DNA from: JBCCQL01 sp039414355
GTDB lineage: Bacteria; Planctomycetota; Planctomycetia; Pirellulales; Lacipirellulaceae
Length of the DNA stretch: 64,000 bases
Assembly: GCA_039414355.1 (NCBI GenBank)
Contig: JBCDJN010000004.1
Span: forward strand, 43,872-107,871
Reading direction: 5' to 3'
Below, in pieces: positions 63,671 to 64,000 of the stretch. The notes beneath the pieces were generated by a model. It was not told the DNA's origin. It made no database searches and saw nothing but the letters and a program-made list of their open reading frames with translations. The translations under genes and the position numbers were made by a program. How positions within the stretch are numbered: position 1 is the first letter of the stretch; each line of letters opens with the position of its first letter.

Positions 63671-64000
63671 TTAGCGCTGGCGATTCCGCCGGGCAACGGC
63701 CAGCGCGCCGAAGGCGGCTGAAATGAGGGCCGCGGTCGTTGGCTCGGGGATGGTGGCGGCTCCCGCAGCGACAACTTCGAGTTGCACCGTTGTGGCCGTG
63801 TAGTTCAAGACAAAGGCGAGACCGGCGCCCGACATAACTCCACCGGGGGTTTTTGCGGGTCACCGGCCGTGTCAGGATTAGACACATCCACTCCAAGCCG
63901 ATCTAGATTGTCGAGGGCTCTTGGCTTCAGCTGTCCCAACAGGTTTGTCCGGTGAGAAAAAATTCTCGGAATGCCATGGAAGCACTTGCGAGTAGCGCCG
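63671..64000 (-). pseudogene. PEP-CTERM protein, 3' part, apparently frameshifted
   Basis: The end of a gene entering from beyond the window. One frame reads LKPRALDNLDRLGVDVSNPD..PPVELCRA; near 63830-63840 the protein-like reading moves to another frame, GLAFVLNYTATTVQLEVV, then IPEPTTAALISAAFGALAVA and a basic tail to the TAA at 63671. The second part is a normal PEP-CTERM end preceded by the last strand of an autotransporter-like repeat. A single-base shift joins them, so the gene is probably broken, unless the first frame is coincidental. Confidence 0.6.

Overview
The window looks like chromosomal DNA of a GC-rich planctomycete, most likely order Pirellulales (Lacipirellulaceae-like; inferred from gene content only). 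The signs are DUF1549/DUF1553 'planctomycete cytochrome' proteins, several DUF1559 prepilin-like genes, many PEP-CTERM proteins carrying dockerin-like DAADYTVWRD motifs, LEPR-XLL-type N-terminal motifs on giant secreted proteins, and an ECF sigma factor overlapping a Ser/Thr kinase.

Layout. 1-6712: a three-gene operon (PPC-domain protein, DUF1549/DUF1553 protein, c-type cytochrome/WD40/coiled-coil protein). 6768-10822: a housekeeping block of SRP RNA, dnaX, ybaB/ebfC and rpoN. 11418-17366: a surface-polysaccharide or glycolipid block with a GT2 glycosyltransferase, a flippase-like membrane protein, an FAD amine-oxidase-like protein and a large polytopic membrane protein; its base composition is more relaxed. 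17859-19001: a Cys-rich outer-membrane beta-barrel. 19381-35305: three giant or large secreted proteins, namely an RHS/YD-repeat protein with an IgGFc-binding-like insertion, a repeat/cadherin-like protein, and a metzincin metalloprotease with remarkable 11/22-residue repeats. 35387-42076: a small low-complexity ORF, a PEP-CTERM protein, a DUF1559 protein, and the kinase/ECF sigma pair.

42.4-62.1 kb is the most dynamic part. Two 172-bp direct repeats (42674-42845 and 61901-62072), equal in length and aligning without gaps, start in the anticodon loop of a tRNA-Ser(UGA) gene and run past its 3' end. They bracket 19.2 kb. Beside the intact tRNA lies a decayed tyrosine recombinase, then plasmid-like HTH genes and a SprT-like gene with an internal deletion. 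Relics of IS3, IS630 and a GH78-like hydrolase lie at the other end. The interior holds a CarH-like regulator lacking its cobalamin-ligand histidines, a Gfo/Idh/MocA oxidoreductase, a glucose/sorbosone dehydrogenase, a DUF1559-lipoprotein pair and three PEP-CTERM proteins, facing an ECF sigma/FecR pair. This is consistent with an old genomic island carrying an envelope and sugar-related system. 62198-64000 holds a second DUF1559-lipoprotein unit and the end of another PEP-CTERM gene.

The strongest candidates for undescribed biology are the metzincin with hendecad repeats and an inserted domain, the RHS protein with an IgGFc-binding-like insert, an unnamed module shared by two PEP-CTERM proteins, and the tRNA-Ser-bounded island. 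All assignments are by eye from motifs; no searches were run.
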